From: Stenotrophomonas maltophilia R551-3
GTDB taxonomy: Bacteria > Pseudomonadota > Gammaproteobacteria > Xanthomonadales > Xanthomonadaceae
Direction of reading: 5' to 3'
Assembly: GCF_000020665.1 (NCBI RefSeq)
Contig: NC_011071.1
Location: 1,292,501-1,356,500, forward strand
DNA length: 64,000 bases
In this document: positions 1-9,461 of the stretch, piece after piece
How positions within the stretch are numbered: the first letter of the stretch is position 1
Layout: every line of letters starts with the position of its first letter
The notes under the pieces: generated by a model
The model's database searches: none
The model's input: the letters and a program-made list of their open reading frames with translations, nothing else
Told to the model about the DNA's origin: nothing
Made by a program: the position numbers and the translations under genes

Positions 1-2460
1 CCGTCGCCGCGCATGACCCAGATCTATACCGGCAACTACGGCGGCGGCATGGATGCCGGGCTGCTGCACAAGGCCATGTATGAAGTGGTGCAACCGAACG
101 GGTTGCTGGTGTTCCGCGATCCGGCCCGTGGCACCGGTCCTTCGGTCACCTTCGATCCGGATGGCAGCGGAACCAAGCAGGAGTCGTTCCCCGGGCAGGA
201 CATCTACAGCAACAGGATCATCACCGCGAACGGTTACCGCGATCCGGGTGACACCCTCAACGTGACTGTGAATGTGAGCGGCGACATCAACCCCGGCTAC
301 CTGCGCACCGGGCGCCAGTTGCAGACCTTCGTCGATGATGATTTCGCACGGTGGAATACCAACATATCGTCGGCCTACATCAGTCTGGCGCAGGGCATCT
401 ACAACGCGTCTGGCAATGGGCCGCAGGGTATTGGCTCGAGATCGGTGCAGAGCTACCAGAACGATCCGCTCTACAAGGCTGCGCTGCTGTCGAGGCTGCG
501 CCTGGCTGATCTGGACGTGTCCACGCTCGACAATTCCATGGGCGTGATCCGCGTCAGCAATGGCGCCACCTGGCGTACCTCCGCGACCACCGGTGCCGAC
601 TTCATGCTGGTCGACAACGGCACCATCGCACTGGAGGGGGGCGCCCTGAGAGCACCGGAAGTGCGGGTGCTGGGCGCGGGCATGCTGGTTGGCCATGGTG
701 ATGTGGCCGGTACCGCGACGGAATTCAGCGCACTGATCAGCGGCACCCGTCCGTCCTGGCGTGAGGACGGCTTCAACCGCCTGCGCGTGTTCGGGACACT
801 GATGCCACGCGGCGGCGATCTGGTCACCCATGGCTACGTCAACATCATGCCGGGCGGCAAGGTGCTGTTCGACGTGACCGAGAACGGTGGCACTGGCAGT
901 GGTCGCATACGCGTGGGCAGCTTCTTTGATCAGTCCAGTGGCAAGGTGAACGACGGTGCGCTGGTGATTTCCAAGGGCGCCTTCCTTGAACTGAACGTGG
1001 CGCAGGGCTACTACGGCCAGGATTTCCGTCGTGACCTGGTGCAGGGGCCGATCTACCAGGGCGGTTTCGAAGAGGCTGTACGCCTGGGCGACACCGGCTA
1101 CAGTGCCAGCATCACTGGCGGTGATGTGTTCCGCCCGCGCCACAACTCGCTGCTGAGCTTCAACGTGAAGCAGACCGCTGACGGTCTGTGGTTGACCGCC
1201 AACCCCGGCTTCGACCAGGTGGGGCTGTTCGCTAATGGCACCTCCGGCGATGGCCTGGGGCGCGCGCTGGCGACCGCTTCCGATCGCCAGGACAACGGCC
1301 TGAAGTCGCTGCTCGGTGCGCTGCAGTTCGCCGACCGTGATGTGATCGCACAACAGGCCGGCGCCCTGCGCGGTGATGCGCACGCCAGCCTGCGCCTGGC
1401 CGACACTGCGCTGGTGGGCAGCATCGGCAACGTCGTGCAACAGCATCAGTCGGCCATGCGCAGCGGCGGTGATGCCGATGGCCTGGCCTCGCAGGTGGCA
1501 CAGTCGGTCTCCTCCCAGCCGGGCATGCGTCATGGCAGCCTGTTCAACCAGCTGGCGATGCACCTGGTCGAGCCGGCGTCGGGAAGCGTTGCGGGCAGCG
1601 GTGATGCTGGACGCAGCCATGGCATCTGGGCGCGCGGTTTCGCCAGCCATGGCCGCATCGATGCTGACGGTGGCGTGGCCGGCCTGAGCCACACCATCGG
1701 CGGCATCGTGATCGGTGCCGACACCCGCGTGGCCGATGACCGCGTCACCCTGGGCGCCAGCGTGGCCGCGGCCGATATGTCGACCAAGGCCAGTGACGGC
1801 TCCGGGTTCACCGGCGATGTGCGCGCGCTGGACGTGGGCGGCTACCTGGATGCGACCTATTCGCGTGGCTACCTGTCGGCAGCGGTGCGCTACACCGACC
1901 TGCGCCACGACACCCGTCGCAGCATCGGCGGTATCGATGGCCTGCAGCAGCCCCTGCGCGCCAGGTACAGCAACGATGCGATCTCCGCGCGTGTTGAACA
2001 TGCGTTCTCGTTCACCACCGGCAAGGGGCTGGTGATCCAGCCGTTGCTGCCGGTGGTGGACTACGCGCGCACCTCGGCCACCCGTTTCAATGAAGGGCAG
2101 GGTGCCGGTGCGCTGGTAGGTCGCAGCGGCAGCCTGGAGAGCATCCGCGTGGGCGCAGGCCTGCAGCTGTTCAAGACCTTCGAGGGCAACAACGGCGAGC
2201 GCATCACGCCGCGCGCCCGGGTGGTCTGGCAGAAGGAGCTGGGCGATTCGCGGGCCCGCTACAGCACCGGCTTCGCCGCGGCACCGGATCTGGTGTTCGG
2301 CGCCAGCAGCCAGCGCGTGGGCGAGCAGGTGCTGGCCTGGAACCTGGGTGTGACCAGCCGCGCCAGCGAGCGTCTCTCGATCATGGCCGACTATGTGGGC
2401 GAGCGCCGCGACGGGCAGATCCAGAATGGCGTGATGCTGGGGCTGGGCTACAGGTTCTAA
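1..2460 (+). CDS. Autotransporter, C-terminal part (5' end outside window)
   Basis: The reading frame is open from base 1, so the true start lies upstream and the first visible ATG at 13 is probably internal; 819 residues are visible. The first ~530 residues are Gly/Asn/Asp-rich, with short beta-strand repeats typical of a type V secretion passenger (left-handed beta-helix). From about residue 537 (GIWARGF) to the end is an autotransporter beta-barrel domain, and the chain ends Tyr-Arg-Phe, the C-terminal aromatic signal read by the BAM complex. It would be an outer-membrane protein exposing or releasing its passenger. The passenger has no recognised catalytic motif, so adhesin or biofilm factor is only a guess. 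The family is secure; the substrate or ligand is unknown. Confidence 0.85.
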   Translation, partial: PSPRMTQIYTGNYGGGMDAGLLHKAMYEVVQPNGLLVFRDPARGTGPSVTFDPDGSGTKQESFPGQDIYSNRIITANGYRDPGDTLNVTVNVSGDINPGYLRTGRQLQTFVDDDFARWNTNISSAYISLAQGIYNASGNGPQGIGSRSVQSYQNDPLYKAALLSRLRLADLDVSTLDNSMGVIRVSNGATWRTSATTGADFMLVDNGTIALEGGALRAPEVRVLGAGMLVGHGDVAGTATEFSALISGTRPSWREDGFNRLRVFGTLMPRGGDLVTHGYVNIMPGGKVLFDVTENGGTGSGRIRVGSFFDQSSGKVNDGALVISKGAFLELNVAQGYYGQDFRRDLVQGPIYQGGFEEAVRLGDTGYSASITGGDVFRPRHNSLLSFNVKQTADGLWLTANPGFDQVGLFANGTSGDGLGRALATASDRQDNGLKSLLGALQFADRDVIAQQAGALRGDAHASLRLADTALVGSIGNVVQQHQSAMRSGGDADGLASQVAQSVSSQPGMRHGSLFNQLAMHLVEPASGSVAGSGDAGRSHGIWARGFASHGRIDADGGVAGLSHTIGGIVIGADTRVADDRVTLGASVAAADMSTKASDGSGFTGDVRALDVGGYLDATYSRGYLSAAVRYTDLRHDTRRSIGGIDGLQQPLRARYSNDAISARVEHAFSFTTGKGLVIQPLLPVVDYARTSATRFNEGQGAGALVGRSGSLESIRVGAGLQLFKTFEGNNGERITPRARVVWQKELGDSRARYSTGFAAAPDLVFGASSQRVGEQVLAWNLGVTSRASERLSIMADYVGERRDGQIQNGVMLGLGYRF

Positions 2461-2558
2461 GTGGTACACGGTACCGGCGATGCCTGCATCGCCGGTGCCA
2501 TCCCCAGAGGGTGTGTTGCTGCGGTATGGTCGGCGTGGCATTCCATCCAGGCTCTTTC

Positions 2559-3563
2559 ATGCAGATCGCCGTCTTCAGCGCCCGCCCTTACGATCGCCGT
2601 TTCCTTGAGGAGGCGAACCAGCGCGATGCGGCTGGGGACGGCTTTGCGTTCGTGTACTTCGATGTGGCGCTGGACGTGCACACGGCCGCGCTGGCGCAGG
2701 ATTGCGCAGCCGTATGCGTGTTCGTCAATGACCGTCTCGACGCGCCGGTTCTGCGCGCGCTGCATGCGTTGGGCGTGCGGGCCGTACTGCTGCGCTGCGC
2801 CGGCTTCAACAATGTGGACCTGGCAGCCGCGAAAGCGCTGGATCTGTTCGTCGCACGCGTACCGGCCTATTCCCCGGAGGCGGTGGCCGAGCATGCGTTG
2901 GCGCTGGTGATGACCCTCAACCGGCAGACCCATCGTGCCTACAACCGTGTGCGCGAGGGCAACTTCATGCTGGATGGCCTGCTCGGACGCACCCTGCATG
3001 GCCGCACGGTTGGCATTGTGGGTACCGGCAAGATCGGGCTGGCCACCGCGCGCATCTTCAGGGGCATGGGCTGCATCGTGCTGGGGCACGATCCTTATCC
3101 GTCATCCGCGTTCGGCGGTATCGGCGAAATGGTCGGGCTGGATGAACTGCTGGCGCGTGCCGACATCGTGTCGCTGCATTGCCCGCTGACGCCTGAGACC
3201 CATCACCTGATCAATGATGCATCACTGGCGCGGATGAAGCCGGGCGCGATGCTGGTCAACACCTCGCGTGGCGCACTGGTCGATACCCATGCGGTGATCC
3301 GCGCGCTGAAGTCGCGCCGGCTGGGTCATCTGGCCATCGATGTGTACGAGCAGGAGAGCGCGTTGTTCTTCCAGGACCTTTCCGGCGAGATCATCGACGA
3401 TGAGGCCTTCCAGCGCCTGATGACCTTCCCCAACGTACTGGTGACTGGCCACCAGGGCTTCTTCACCGTGGAGGCGCTGCAGGAGATCTCGGCGATCACG
3501 CTGGGCAACCTGCAGGACTTCGCCGCCGGCCGGCCCTGCGCCAACCGGGTACAGGCGGGCTGA
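2559..3563 (+). CDS. ldhA: D-lactate dehydrogenase (D-2-hydroxyacid dehydrogenase family)
   Basis: NAD-dependent reduction of pyruvate to D-lactate is the expected reaction. The 334-residue protein starts at ATG 2559 (MQIAVFSARPYD), which matches the family N-terminus; an upstream in-frame ATG at 2511 would add 16 unlikely residues. The Rossmann nucleotide motif GTGKIG lies at about residue 154. The catalytic Arg is in NTSRGALVDT (about 236), the Glu in DVYEQE (about 263) and the His in TGHQGFF (about 298), so the Arg/Glu/His triad is complete. Length and order match fermentative LdhA rather than glycerate or formate dehydrogenases. It stands alone between the autotransporter and the tRNA gene. 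Confidence 0.88.
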   Translation: MQIAVFSARPYDRRFLEEANQRDAAGDGFAFVYFDVALDVHTAALAQDCAAVCVFVNDRLDAPVLRALHALGVRAVLLRCAGFNNVDLAAAKALDLFVARVPAYSPEAVAEHALALVMTLNRQTHRAYNRVREGNFMLDGLLGRTLHGRTVGIVGTGKIGLATARIFRGMGCIVLGHDPYPSSAFGGIGEMVGLDELLARADIVSLHCPLTPETHHLINDASLARMKPGAMLVNTSRGALVDTHAVIRALKSRRLGHLAIDVYEQESALFFQDLSGEIIDDEAFQRLMTFPNVLVTGHQGFFTVEALQEISAITLGNLQDFAAGRPCANRVQAG

Positions 3564-3613
3564 GCCGGGTGGATTGACCGCCGGGGCGCCCAGCCCGTAA
3601 AATCGCGGGCTCC

Positions 3614-3689
3614 GCCGGAATAGCTCAGTTGGTAGAGCGGCGCATTCGTAATGCGTAGGTCGCAGGTTCGACTCCTGTTTCCGGCACCA
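3614..3689 (+). tRNA. tRNA-Thr (anticodon CGT)
   Basis: A complete 76-nt cloverleaf. The acceptor stem is GCCGGAA paired with TTCCGGC, followed by encoded ACCA. The D arm is GCTC/GAGC, the anticodon stem is GCGCA/TGCGT with loop TTCGTAA (anticodon CGT, reading ACG), and the T arm contains TTCGACT. An intrinsic terminator follows 11 nt downstream. Open frames crossing this segment on the minus strand are shadows. Confidence 0.97.
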
Positions 3690-3700
3690 GTTGTAATGAA

Positions 3701-3730
3701 AAGCCCCGGCCTTGGTCGGGGCTTTTTGTT
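3701..3730 (+). terminator. Intrinsic terminator of tRNA-Thr
   Basis: AAGCCCCG pairs with CGGGGCTT around a short loop and is followed by a T-rich run (TTTTTGTTT). It lies 11 bases after the tRNA 3' end. Confidence 0.9.
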
Positions 3731-3884
3731 TGGGTTGTGCTGACGGGCGCGGGCCCCAAGGCCAGCGCCAGCGTCCGATGGAACTGCGGGCATGTACCTG
3801 CTTGGTCGGGGTCATTACCATTGCCGAGGTGGATTGCTTGCGGCGCTGGACTGGGCAAGTCAGTTTCAATCAACAGGGGATGTC

Positions 3885-4319
3885 ATGAAGAAGATCGTGG
3901 TGAGTCTGATTGCGTGCGTCGTTCTTGCCGGCTGTGCAACCCGCCAGATCAGCTCCGAACAGGCGCAGCCGGTGCCTGCCGAGCGGATTTTCGCCTTCAA
4001 TGGGATGGGGGACAGTGCTTCCGGACAGGTCATCGTTACGCGCGACGTCGGCGCGGTTGGTGGGGCGTGCCCGCTTGCGCTGTATATCGACGGCACCCTG
4101 GCAGCCCATCTGCAGCGGGGAGAGTCTGTCTCGCTGTCTGTGCCTGCCGGCAATCGCATTGTCAGCGCAAGTTTCGCGGGTAAAGGGCTCTGTTCGTGGG
4201 GGGATGAATCGGCGCACAGGCGCGAGATTTCCCACGTGGTCACGGCGGGTGGCAGAACCAGGATCCGTCTCGCATTGACCCATGATGGTGTGATTCAAAT
4301 CGGTCCGACCGCGTTCTAG
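3885..4319 (+). CDS. Small lipoprotein, unknown function
   Basis: A 144-residue protein starting at ATG 3885, five bases after an AGGGGA ribosome binding site. The N-terminus MKKIVVSLIACVVLAGC is a clear lipoprotein signal with lipobox LAGC, so Cys17 would be lipidated. The mature part has paired cysteines (about residues 62 and 103) and a beta-rich look. It resembles the small DUF-type lipoproteins of xanthomonads, but I do not recognise a named family. It is monocistronic, with a terminator just downstream. A reading that starts further upstream lacks a ribosome binding site and would bury the signal peptide. Confidence 0.75.
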   Translation: MKKIVVSLIACVVLAGCATRQISSEQAQPVPAERIFAFNGMGDSASGQVIVTRDVGAVGGACPLALYIDGTLAAHLQRGESVSLSVPAGNRIVSASFAGKGLCSWGDESAHRREISHVVTAGGRTRIRLALTHDGVIQIGPTAF

Positions 4320-4356
4320 ACGCACTCCACGCAAGACGAGCAGTTACATCAACAGG

Positions 4357-4386
4357 AAGCCCTGGCCGTTGCCGGGGCTTTCTGTT
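4357..4386 (+). terminator. Intrinsic terminator after lipoprotein gene
   Basis: AAGCCCTGGC pairs with GCCGGGGCTT (one G-T wobble) around CGTT and is followed by TCTGTTT. It lies 37 bases after the stop codon. Confidence 0.8.
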
Positions 4387-4437
4387 TGTGCCCGAAGGGA
4401 AAGGTCGGTCGGCAACGTCACCGATGCAAACACACCT

Positions 4438-4773
4438 TCATTCACGTCCAACGATCCCCGCACCCCTTGCCAGCCACCAGCCGAGCTGCCGGAGATAACC
4501 ACCCGCTGCTCCCGCCGATGCGCCGATCAGGAGGCGTGCAAGCATTCTGGTCCCGCGTGCGGCCCGCTCCCGCAACCACGGCAGCATCGCCATCACCTGT
4601 GCACCCAGCAACAGCGCCAGCACATCCAGCCCCAGCGCATCCACCACCGGCAACAACGGCAGCAGATCCGGATTGCAGGCCAGCACGATCACCAGCACGG
4701 TACCGAGCACAGCCATCACACGGCGCCCAGCGGGCAGGGTGGTCCAGTGCAGCAGTCTGGCAATCAGGCGCAT
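4438..4773 (-). CDS. Small membrane protein, unknown function
   Basis: A 111-residue protein (MRLIARLLHW start) with three hydrophobic stretches at about residues 18-35, 41-62 and 77-96, so probably an inner-membrane protein. It begins 13 bases after the stop of the GyrI-like gene on the same strand and is probably cotranscribed with it. I do not recognise a family. The coding call rests on the hydrophobic profile, the tight spacing and the lack of a better frame. Confidence 0.5.
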   Translation of the reverse strand: MRLIARLLHWTTLPAGRRVMAVLGTVLVIVLACNPDLLPLLPVVDALGLDVLALLLGAQVMAMLPWLRERAARGTRMLARLLIGASAGAAGGYLRQLGWWLARGAGIVGRE

Positions 4774-4786
4774 GGCGTTCCTTGTG

Positions 4787-5419
4787 TCATGGGCGTGAGC
4801 CCTTACCAGAGCGCAAGCGCACCGGCTGCCGCAGCACGGTCTTCAACCGAGCAGCTTCGGTCCTGCGCGGGTCGCTCAGGTAGATCTCGTGATGGGGGCC
4901 GGCAAAGGCATATCCCAGTGCAGGCATCAGCTCGTCATGAAGATGCGCCAGGATCGGCCCCTCGTCATCGTAGGCACCCACATGCAGGGTCTGCAGGCAG
5001 AGACCTTCCTCGAGCGTTTCATGGCGAAGGCTGGCCGGCGCCTCACCCAGCTTCTTCCGCGCCTTGCCGAGGGCCGCTTCCAGCTGCTCTGGACTGATCC
5101 CTCCCGGCGTACGGATCATCACCGTCCACACCCACTCATCCTTGCGGCGTGCCACGAAGCTGGCGGGATCCTCGGCGGTCCACAGCGCTTCCAAGGGCGG
5201 CACCACGTAGTCCTGCTCCTCCGCTTTCAACGCGAACTTAAGTGCATAGCTCACCGCGTACAGCCACTGCACCGCCTCCAGATAGGCTGGCGCGCTGTTC
5301 GGGTCGCCGCGGCCGTCGGCCATCAGGTAGGGCAGGGGCGGCACCTGCACCGGAACGAAGTGGCCTGCCGGCGGCTGGTACAGCGCCCGGTCGCGTTTCT
5401 TGAAGTCGATCTTGTCCAT
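4787..5419 (-). CDS. GyrI-like small-molecule-binding domain protein
   Basis: A 210-residue protein starting at MDKIDFKKRDRALY (ATG complementary to 5417-5419), preceded by a strong GGAGGAAGG ribosome binding site. An in-frame start eight codons upstream lacks this. The sequence has the stand-alone GyrI-like (SOUL/BacRBD type) pattern: N-terminal KKRDRALYQPP, a central PPLEALW segment, VWTVMIRTP, and a C-terminal GPHHEIYLSDPRRT, which is diagnostic of the group. Family members bind hydrophobic or cationic small molecules; no enzyme activity is evident. It lies upstream of, and probably in operon with, the small membrane protein. The physiological ligand is unknown. Confidence 0.8.
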   Translation of the reverse strand: MDKIDFKKRDRALYQPPAGHFVPVQVPPLPYLMADGRGDPNSAPAYLEAVQWLYAVSYALKFALKAEEQDYVVPPLEALWTAEDPASFVARRKDEWVWTVMIRTPGGISPEQLEAALGKARKKLGEAPASLRHETLEEGLCLQTLHVGAYDDEGPILAHLHDELMPALGYAFAGPHHEIYLSDPRRTEAARLKTVLRQPVRLRSGKGSRP

Positions 5420-5770
5420 GCACCTTCCTCCTGTGCCGAGCATCCCACGCCTTGCCTTCGCAGGGATGCCTGAACATGTTCAGTCGACTTTGCCGAACCC
5501 GGTCGGAGCCCCCGCCATCGCCCGATACCAGCATGCTGCGCTCGGGCGTTCTGCCCGCCATGCCGCGCAGTGCGACAACGTGTCGCAGTCAGAATCAGGC
5601 CTTTCCTGCGCTCGATCATTGTCAATGCCTTTCTTAAATGGTGCGTGACGGCCTAAAATTGAAAGGCTGACTCGACCCCACCTCCCTGCCTGTCTTCCGG
5701 ACAGGTGGGACCGGCTTTGGCCGGAACAGGCAGGACGGGGAACGGCATTCCCTCGCAATTGGATCGACCG
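5420..5770 (+). promoter_or_regulatory. cyo operon upstream region and structured leader
   Basis: This is a 351-base stretch without a convincing gene, between the divergent GyrI-like gene and cyoA. It contains a perfect 7-bp dyad (TGCGACA-ACG-TGTCGCA, 5571-5587). A possible -10 TAAAAT lies at 5654-5659 with a weak -35-like TTCTTA 17 bases upstream. A structured segment occupies 5685-5734: CCTGCCTG (5685-5692) can pair with CAGGCAGG (5727-5734), or its second half can form hairpin 5689-5705 (CCTGTC/GACAGG), while a separate hairpin (CCGGC/GCCGG) lies at 5711-5724. Promoter assignment is tentative. Confidence 0.45.
5571..5587. promoter_or_regulatory. Candidate operator: 17-bp dyad upstream of cyoABCD
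   Basis: TGCGACAACGTGTCGCA is a perfect inverted repeat with 7-bp arms and a 3-bp spacer. It lies about 70 bases upstream of the best -10 candidate. The GCGAC/GTCGC halves loosely recall sites of RegA/PrrA/RoxR redox regulators, which control terminal oxidases in other proteobacteria. That link is inference. Confidence 0.4.
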
Positions 5771-6826
5771 ATGATTCCGTTGAAAACCCTTGGGCGCTGG
5801 TTGCGCCCGGGCCTGCTGCTGTCGTTGCTGGTGATGCTCACCGGCTGCGATGCCGTGGCCATCCTCAGTCCGAAGGGCCAGATCGGCCAGGATGAGAAGA
5901 CCCTGCTGATCACGGCTACCGTGCTCATGCTGCTGGTCGTCATCCCGGTCATCATCATGACCCTGACCTTCGCGTGGAAGTATCGCGCCTCCAACACCAA
6001 GGCCCGTTACGAGCCGAAGTGGTCCCACTCGACGGCGATCGAGGTGGTGGTGTGGTCCATTCCCTGCATGATCGTGCTGGTGCTGGCGGTCCTGACCTGG
6101 CGTTCGTCGCACGCGCTGGACCCGTACAAGCCGCTGGAATCGGACGTCAAGCCGGTCACCATCGAGGCGATCTCGCTGGACTGGAAGTGGCTGTTCATCT
6201 ATCCGGAAGAGAAGGTGGCGGTCGTCAACGAAATCAAGTTCCCGGTCAACACGCCGCTGAACTTCAAGATCACGTCCGATACGGTGATGAATGCCTTCTT
6301 CATCCCGCACCTGGGCAGCATGATCTACTCGATGGCTGCGATGGAGACCAAGCTCCACCTGATCGCCAACGAGACCGGTGAATTCCCGGGCATGTCCTCG
6401 CACTACAGCGGCGCGGGCTTCGCCAAGATGCACTTCACCGCCTACTCGGTCACCGATGCCGAATACCGCCAGTGGCTGGACCAGGTCCGCGCCGGCGATC
6501 AGACCCTGGACAAGGCTTCGTTCAAGGCCCTGGGTGATGCGCGCAACGCCGAGTGGTATCCGGTCACCTACTTCGGCAAGACCGAAGAAGGCCTGTTCGA
6601 CTGGGTCCTGGCCAAGCACATGGGCGACAACAAGCATTACGGCATGAAGCACGAGCACAAGGCCCCGGCCGACGGTGCTGCTGCTGAAGGCCACGATGCC
6701 CATGCGGGTCACGAGGGCCACGAAGGCCACGCCGACGCCGCTGCCGCTCCGGCCGAACACGCCGGACACACTGCTGACGAACACGCCGCCGCCGGTCACG
6801 CCGGCCACGCGGGTTCGGGAGAATGA
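5771..6826 (+). CDS. cyoA: Cytochrome bo3 ubiquinol oxidase subunit II
   Basis: Subunit II of the proton-pumping quinol oxidase. The chosen start ([13 protein letters not shown] 5771) gives a lipoprotein signal with lipobox LTGC, as in CyoA; an upstream in-frame ATG at 5705 would lie in the structured leader. Two membrane segments follow at about residues 45-68 and 85-105, then a cupredoxin-fold periplasmic domain. It keeps the WKWLFIYPE motif but lacks the CuA-binding Cys pair, which separates quinol from cytochrome c oxidases. The last ~55 residues are an Ala/His/Gly-rich tail with many GHEGH- and GHAGH-like repeats not found in E. coli CyoA. It overlaps cyoB by 4 bp (ATGA). Confidence 0.95.
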   Translation: MIPLKTLGRWLRPGLLLSLLVMLTGCDAVAILSPKGQIGQDEKTLLITATVLMLLVVIPVIIMTLTFAWKYRASNTKARYEPKWSHSTAIEVVVWSIPCMIVLVLAVLTWRSSHALDPYKPLESDVKPVTIEAISLDWKWLFIYPEEKVAVVNEIKFPVNTPLNFKITSDTVMNAFFIPHLGSMIYSMAAMETKLHLIANETGEFPGMSSHYSGAGFAKMHFTAYSVTDAEYRQWLDQVRAGDQTLDKASFKALGDARNAEWYPVTYFGKTEEGLFDWVLAKHMGDNKHYGMKHEHKAPADGAAAEGHDAHAGHEGHEGHADAAAAPAEHAGHTADEHAAAGHAGHAGSGE

Positions 6827-8826
6827 ACATGTTGGGTAAACTCTCAATTGAGTCGATCCCCCACGATCCGATCGTCCTGACGACGTTGATCGGCGCAGTT
6901 CTGGGTGGCCTGGGCGTGATGGCCCTGATCACCAAGTTCAAGCTGTGGGGCTATCTGTGGAAGGAGTGGTTCACCTCGGTGGATCACAAGAAGATCGGCG
7001 TGATGTACCTCATCGTCGCCTTCGTCATGCTGCTGCGCGGTTTCTCCGACGCCATCATGATGCGTACCCAGCAGGCGCTCGCCGTCGGCGGGTCCGAGGG
7101 TTACCTGCCGCCGCACCACTACGACCAGATCTTCACCGCCCACGGCGTGATCATGATCTTCTTCGTGGCGATGCCGCTGATCACCGGCCTGATGAACCTG
7201 GCCGTGCCGCTGCAGATCGGTGCGCGCGACGTCGCGTTCCCGTTCGTCAACTCGCTCAGCTTCTGGCTGTTCGTGTCCGGTGCGGTGCTGATCATGCTGT
7301 CGCTGTGGATCGGTGAGTTCGCTGCCACCGGCTGGCTGGCGTTCCCGCCACTGTCGGGCATCGAATACAGTCCAAGCGTAGGCATGGACTACTACATCTG
7401 GGGTCTACAGGTCGCAGGCCTGGGTACCACGCTGAGCGGTATCAACTTCTTCATCACCATCCTGAAGATGCGTACCCCCAGCATGAAGCTGATGCAGATG
7501 CCGGTGTTCACCTGGACCGCCCTGGTGACCAACGTGCTGATCGTCGCGGCCTTCCCGGTGCTGACCATCACCCTGGTGCTGCTGACCCTGGACCGTTACC
7601 TGGGTACGCACTTCTTCACCAATGACGGTGGCGGCAACGCCATGCTTTACATCAACCTGATCTGGATCTGGGGTCACCCGGAAGTCTATATCCTGGTGCT
7701 GCCGGCGTTCGGTGTGTTCTCCGAAGTCATCGCGACCTTCTCGCGCAAGGCGCTGTTCGGCTACAAGGGCATGGTCTACGCCACCGCCTGCATCGGCGTG
7801 CTGTCGTTCATCGTGTGGCTGCACCACTTCTTCACCATGGGTTCGGGTGCCAACGTCAATGCCTTCTTCGGCATCACGACGATGATCATCTCGATCCCGA
7901 CCGGCGTGAAGATCTTCAACTGGCTGTTCACCATGTTCCGCGGTCGCGTGCAGTTCACCACGCCCGTGCTGTGGACCATCGGCTTCATGGTCACCTTCAC
8001 CATCGGCGGCATGACCGGCGTGATGCTGGCGATCCCGGCCATCGACTTCGTGCTGCACAACAGCCTGTTCCTGATCGCCCACTTCCACAACGTCATCATC
8101 GGCGGCGTGGTGTTCGGCATGTTCGCCGGCATCACCTACTGGTGGCCGAAGATGTTCGGCTTCCGCCTCAATGAGTTCTGGGGCAAGTGCGCGTTCTGGT
8201 GCTGGTTCATCGGCTTCTACGTGACCTTCATGCCGATGTACGTGCTGGGCTTCATGGGCATGACCCGTCGCCTGCAGAGCACCGTCAACCCGGCCTACGA
8301 GCCGCTGCTGCTGGTGGCTGCCGCAGGTGCCTTCATCGTGGGTGCCGGCATCCTGTGCCAGATCATCCAGGTGGCCGTGTCGATCCGCGACCGCAAGAAG
8401 ACCGCCGACCTGACCGGCGACCCGTGGGATGCCCGTACGCTGGAGTGGGAAACCTCTTCGCCGCCGGCCTTCTACAACTTCGGCAGCCTGCCGGAAGTCA
8501 CCGAGCTGGACGATTTCTGGGAGCGCAAGCAGCGTGGTGAAGCCTGGCCGAAGCCGGCCAAGTACACCGACATCCACATGCCGCGCAACACCGGCACGGG
8601 CGTTGTCATCGGTGCCTTCAGCCTGGTGTTCGGCTTCGCGATGATCTGGCACATCTGGTGGCTGGCCATCGTCGGCTTCGTCGGCATGATTGCCACGTTC
8701 ATCTACCGCACCTTCGACCAGGACGTGGACTACTGGGTCCCGGCCGCCGAGGTGGAACGCATCGAGAACGAACACCGCAAGCACCTGGAATCCCAGGGCC
8801 TGGTGAAGTCGGAGCTGAAGGCATGA
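6823..8826 (+). CDS. cyoB: Cytochrome bo3 ubiquinol oxidase subunit I
   Basis: The 667-residue catalytic subunit, carrying low-spin heme b, high-spin heme o3 and CuB. Visible ligands are the His of FTAHGVIM for low-spin heme, WIWGHPEVY (CuB His and the cross-linked Tyr), LHHFF (two CuB His) and [10 protein letters not shown] (heme His pair). About 15 membrane helices are present, as in E. coli CyoB (663 residues). Start 6823 overlaps the cyoA stop; an ATG at 6829 (MLGKLS) aligns equally well with the E. coli start. Start choice changes only two residues. It couples quinol oxidation to oxygen reduction and proton pumping in the inner membrane. Confidence 0.97.
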   Translation: MNMLGKLSIESIPHDPIVLTTLIGAVLGGLGVMALITKFKLWGYLWKEWFTSVDHKKIGVMYLIVAFVMLLRGFSDAIMMRTQQALAVGGSEGYLPPHHYDQIFTAHGVIMIFFVAMPLITGLMNLAVPLQIGARDVAFPFVNSLSFWLFVSGAVLIMLSLWIGEFAATGWLAFPPLSGIEYSPSVGMDYYIWGLQVAGLGTTLSGINFFITILKMRTPSMKLMQMPVFTWTALVTNVLIVAAFPVLTITLVLLTLDRYLGTHFFTNDGGGNAMLYINLIWIWGHPEVYILVLPAFGVFSEVIATFSRKALFGYKGMVYATACIGVLSFIVWLHHFFTMGSGANVNAFFGITTMIISIPTGVKIFNWLFTMFRGRVQFTTPVLWTIGFMVTFTIGGMTGVMLAIPAIDFVLHNSLFLIAHFHNVIIGGVVFGMFAGITYWWPKMFGFRLNEFWGKCAFWCWFIGFYVTFMPMYVLGFMGMTRRLQSTVNPAYEPLLLVAAAGAFIVGAGILCQIIQVAVSIRDRKKTADLTGDPWDARTLEWETSSPPAFYNFGSLPEVTELDDFWERKQRGEAWPKPAKYTDIHMPRNTGTGVVIGAFSLVFGFAMIWHIWWLAIVGFVGMIATFIYRTFDQDVDYWVPAAEVERIENEHRKHLESQGLVKSELKA

Positions 8827-9461
8827 GCACCAATACCTCGACCCTGAGCCACGGGCACGCCGCGCAAGCGGCGGCCCATGGCCATGACGACCACGAGCAC
8901 CACGACACCGGCGGCAACACCGTCTTCGGTTTCTGGGTGTACCTGATGAGCGACTGCCTCATCTTCGCCTCGCTGTTCGCCACCTATGTGGTGCTGGCCG
9001 GCGGTACCGATGGTGGCCCGACCGCGAAGGACCTGTTCGAACTGCCGTTCGTGGCATGGGAAACCGCGCTGCTGCTGACCTCCTCGCTGACCTTCGGCCT
9101 GGGCATGATTGCCATGCACCGCAAGCAGATGGGTCAGATGTACCTGTGGCTGGGCATCACCTGGCTGCTGGGCTTCGGCTTCATGTGCATGGAAGTGTGG
9201 GAATTCCAGCACCTGATCCATCAGGGCTATGGTCCGGACCGTAGCGCCTTCCTGTCGGCGTTCTTCGCCCTGGTCGGTACCCACGGCCTGCACGTCAGCG
9301 CCGGCCTGCTGTGGCTGCTGGTGATGTTCGTACAGCTGAAGAAGTACGGCCTGACCCCGACCAACAAGACCCGCATGGCGTGCCTGAGCCTGTTCTGGCA
9401 CTTCCTGGACCTGATCTGGATCGGCGTGTTCTCCGTCGTCTACCTCAATGGAGCGCTGTAA
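8823..9461 (+). CDS. cyoC: Cytochrome bo3 ubiquinol oxidase subunit III
   Basis: A 212-residue protein starting at ATG 8823, overlapping the cyoB stop by 4 bp (ATGA). The N-terminus is His-rich ([18 protein letters not shown]), then five membrane helices typical of CyoC. The COX3 family pattern is clear ([45 protein letters not shown]). CyoC stabilises the complex and carries no cofactor. The tight overlaps on both sides imply translational coupling within cyoABCD. Confidence 0.95.
   Translation: MSTNTSTLSHGHAAQAAAHGHDDHEHHDTGGNTVFGFWVYLMSDCLIFASLFATYVVLAGGTDGGPTAKDLFELPFVAWETALLLTSSLTFGLGMIAMHRKQMGQMYLWLGITWLLGFGFMCMEVWEFQHLIHQGYGPDRSAFLSAFFALVGTHGLHVSAGLLWLLVMFVQLKKYGLTPTNKTRMACLSLFWHFLDLIWIGVFSVVYLNGAL

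Noticed and set aside
3222..3873. Minus-strand frames through the tRNA-Thr gene
   Set aside because: They cross a certain tRNA and the ldhA 3' end; the peptide NRSRTCDLRITNAPLYQLSY is the familiar spurious translation of a tRNA gene.
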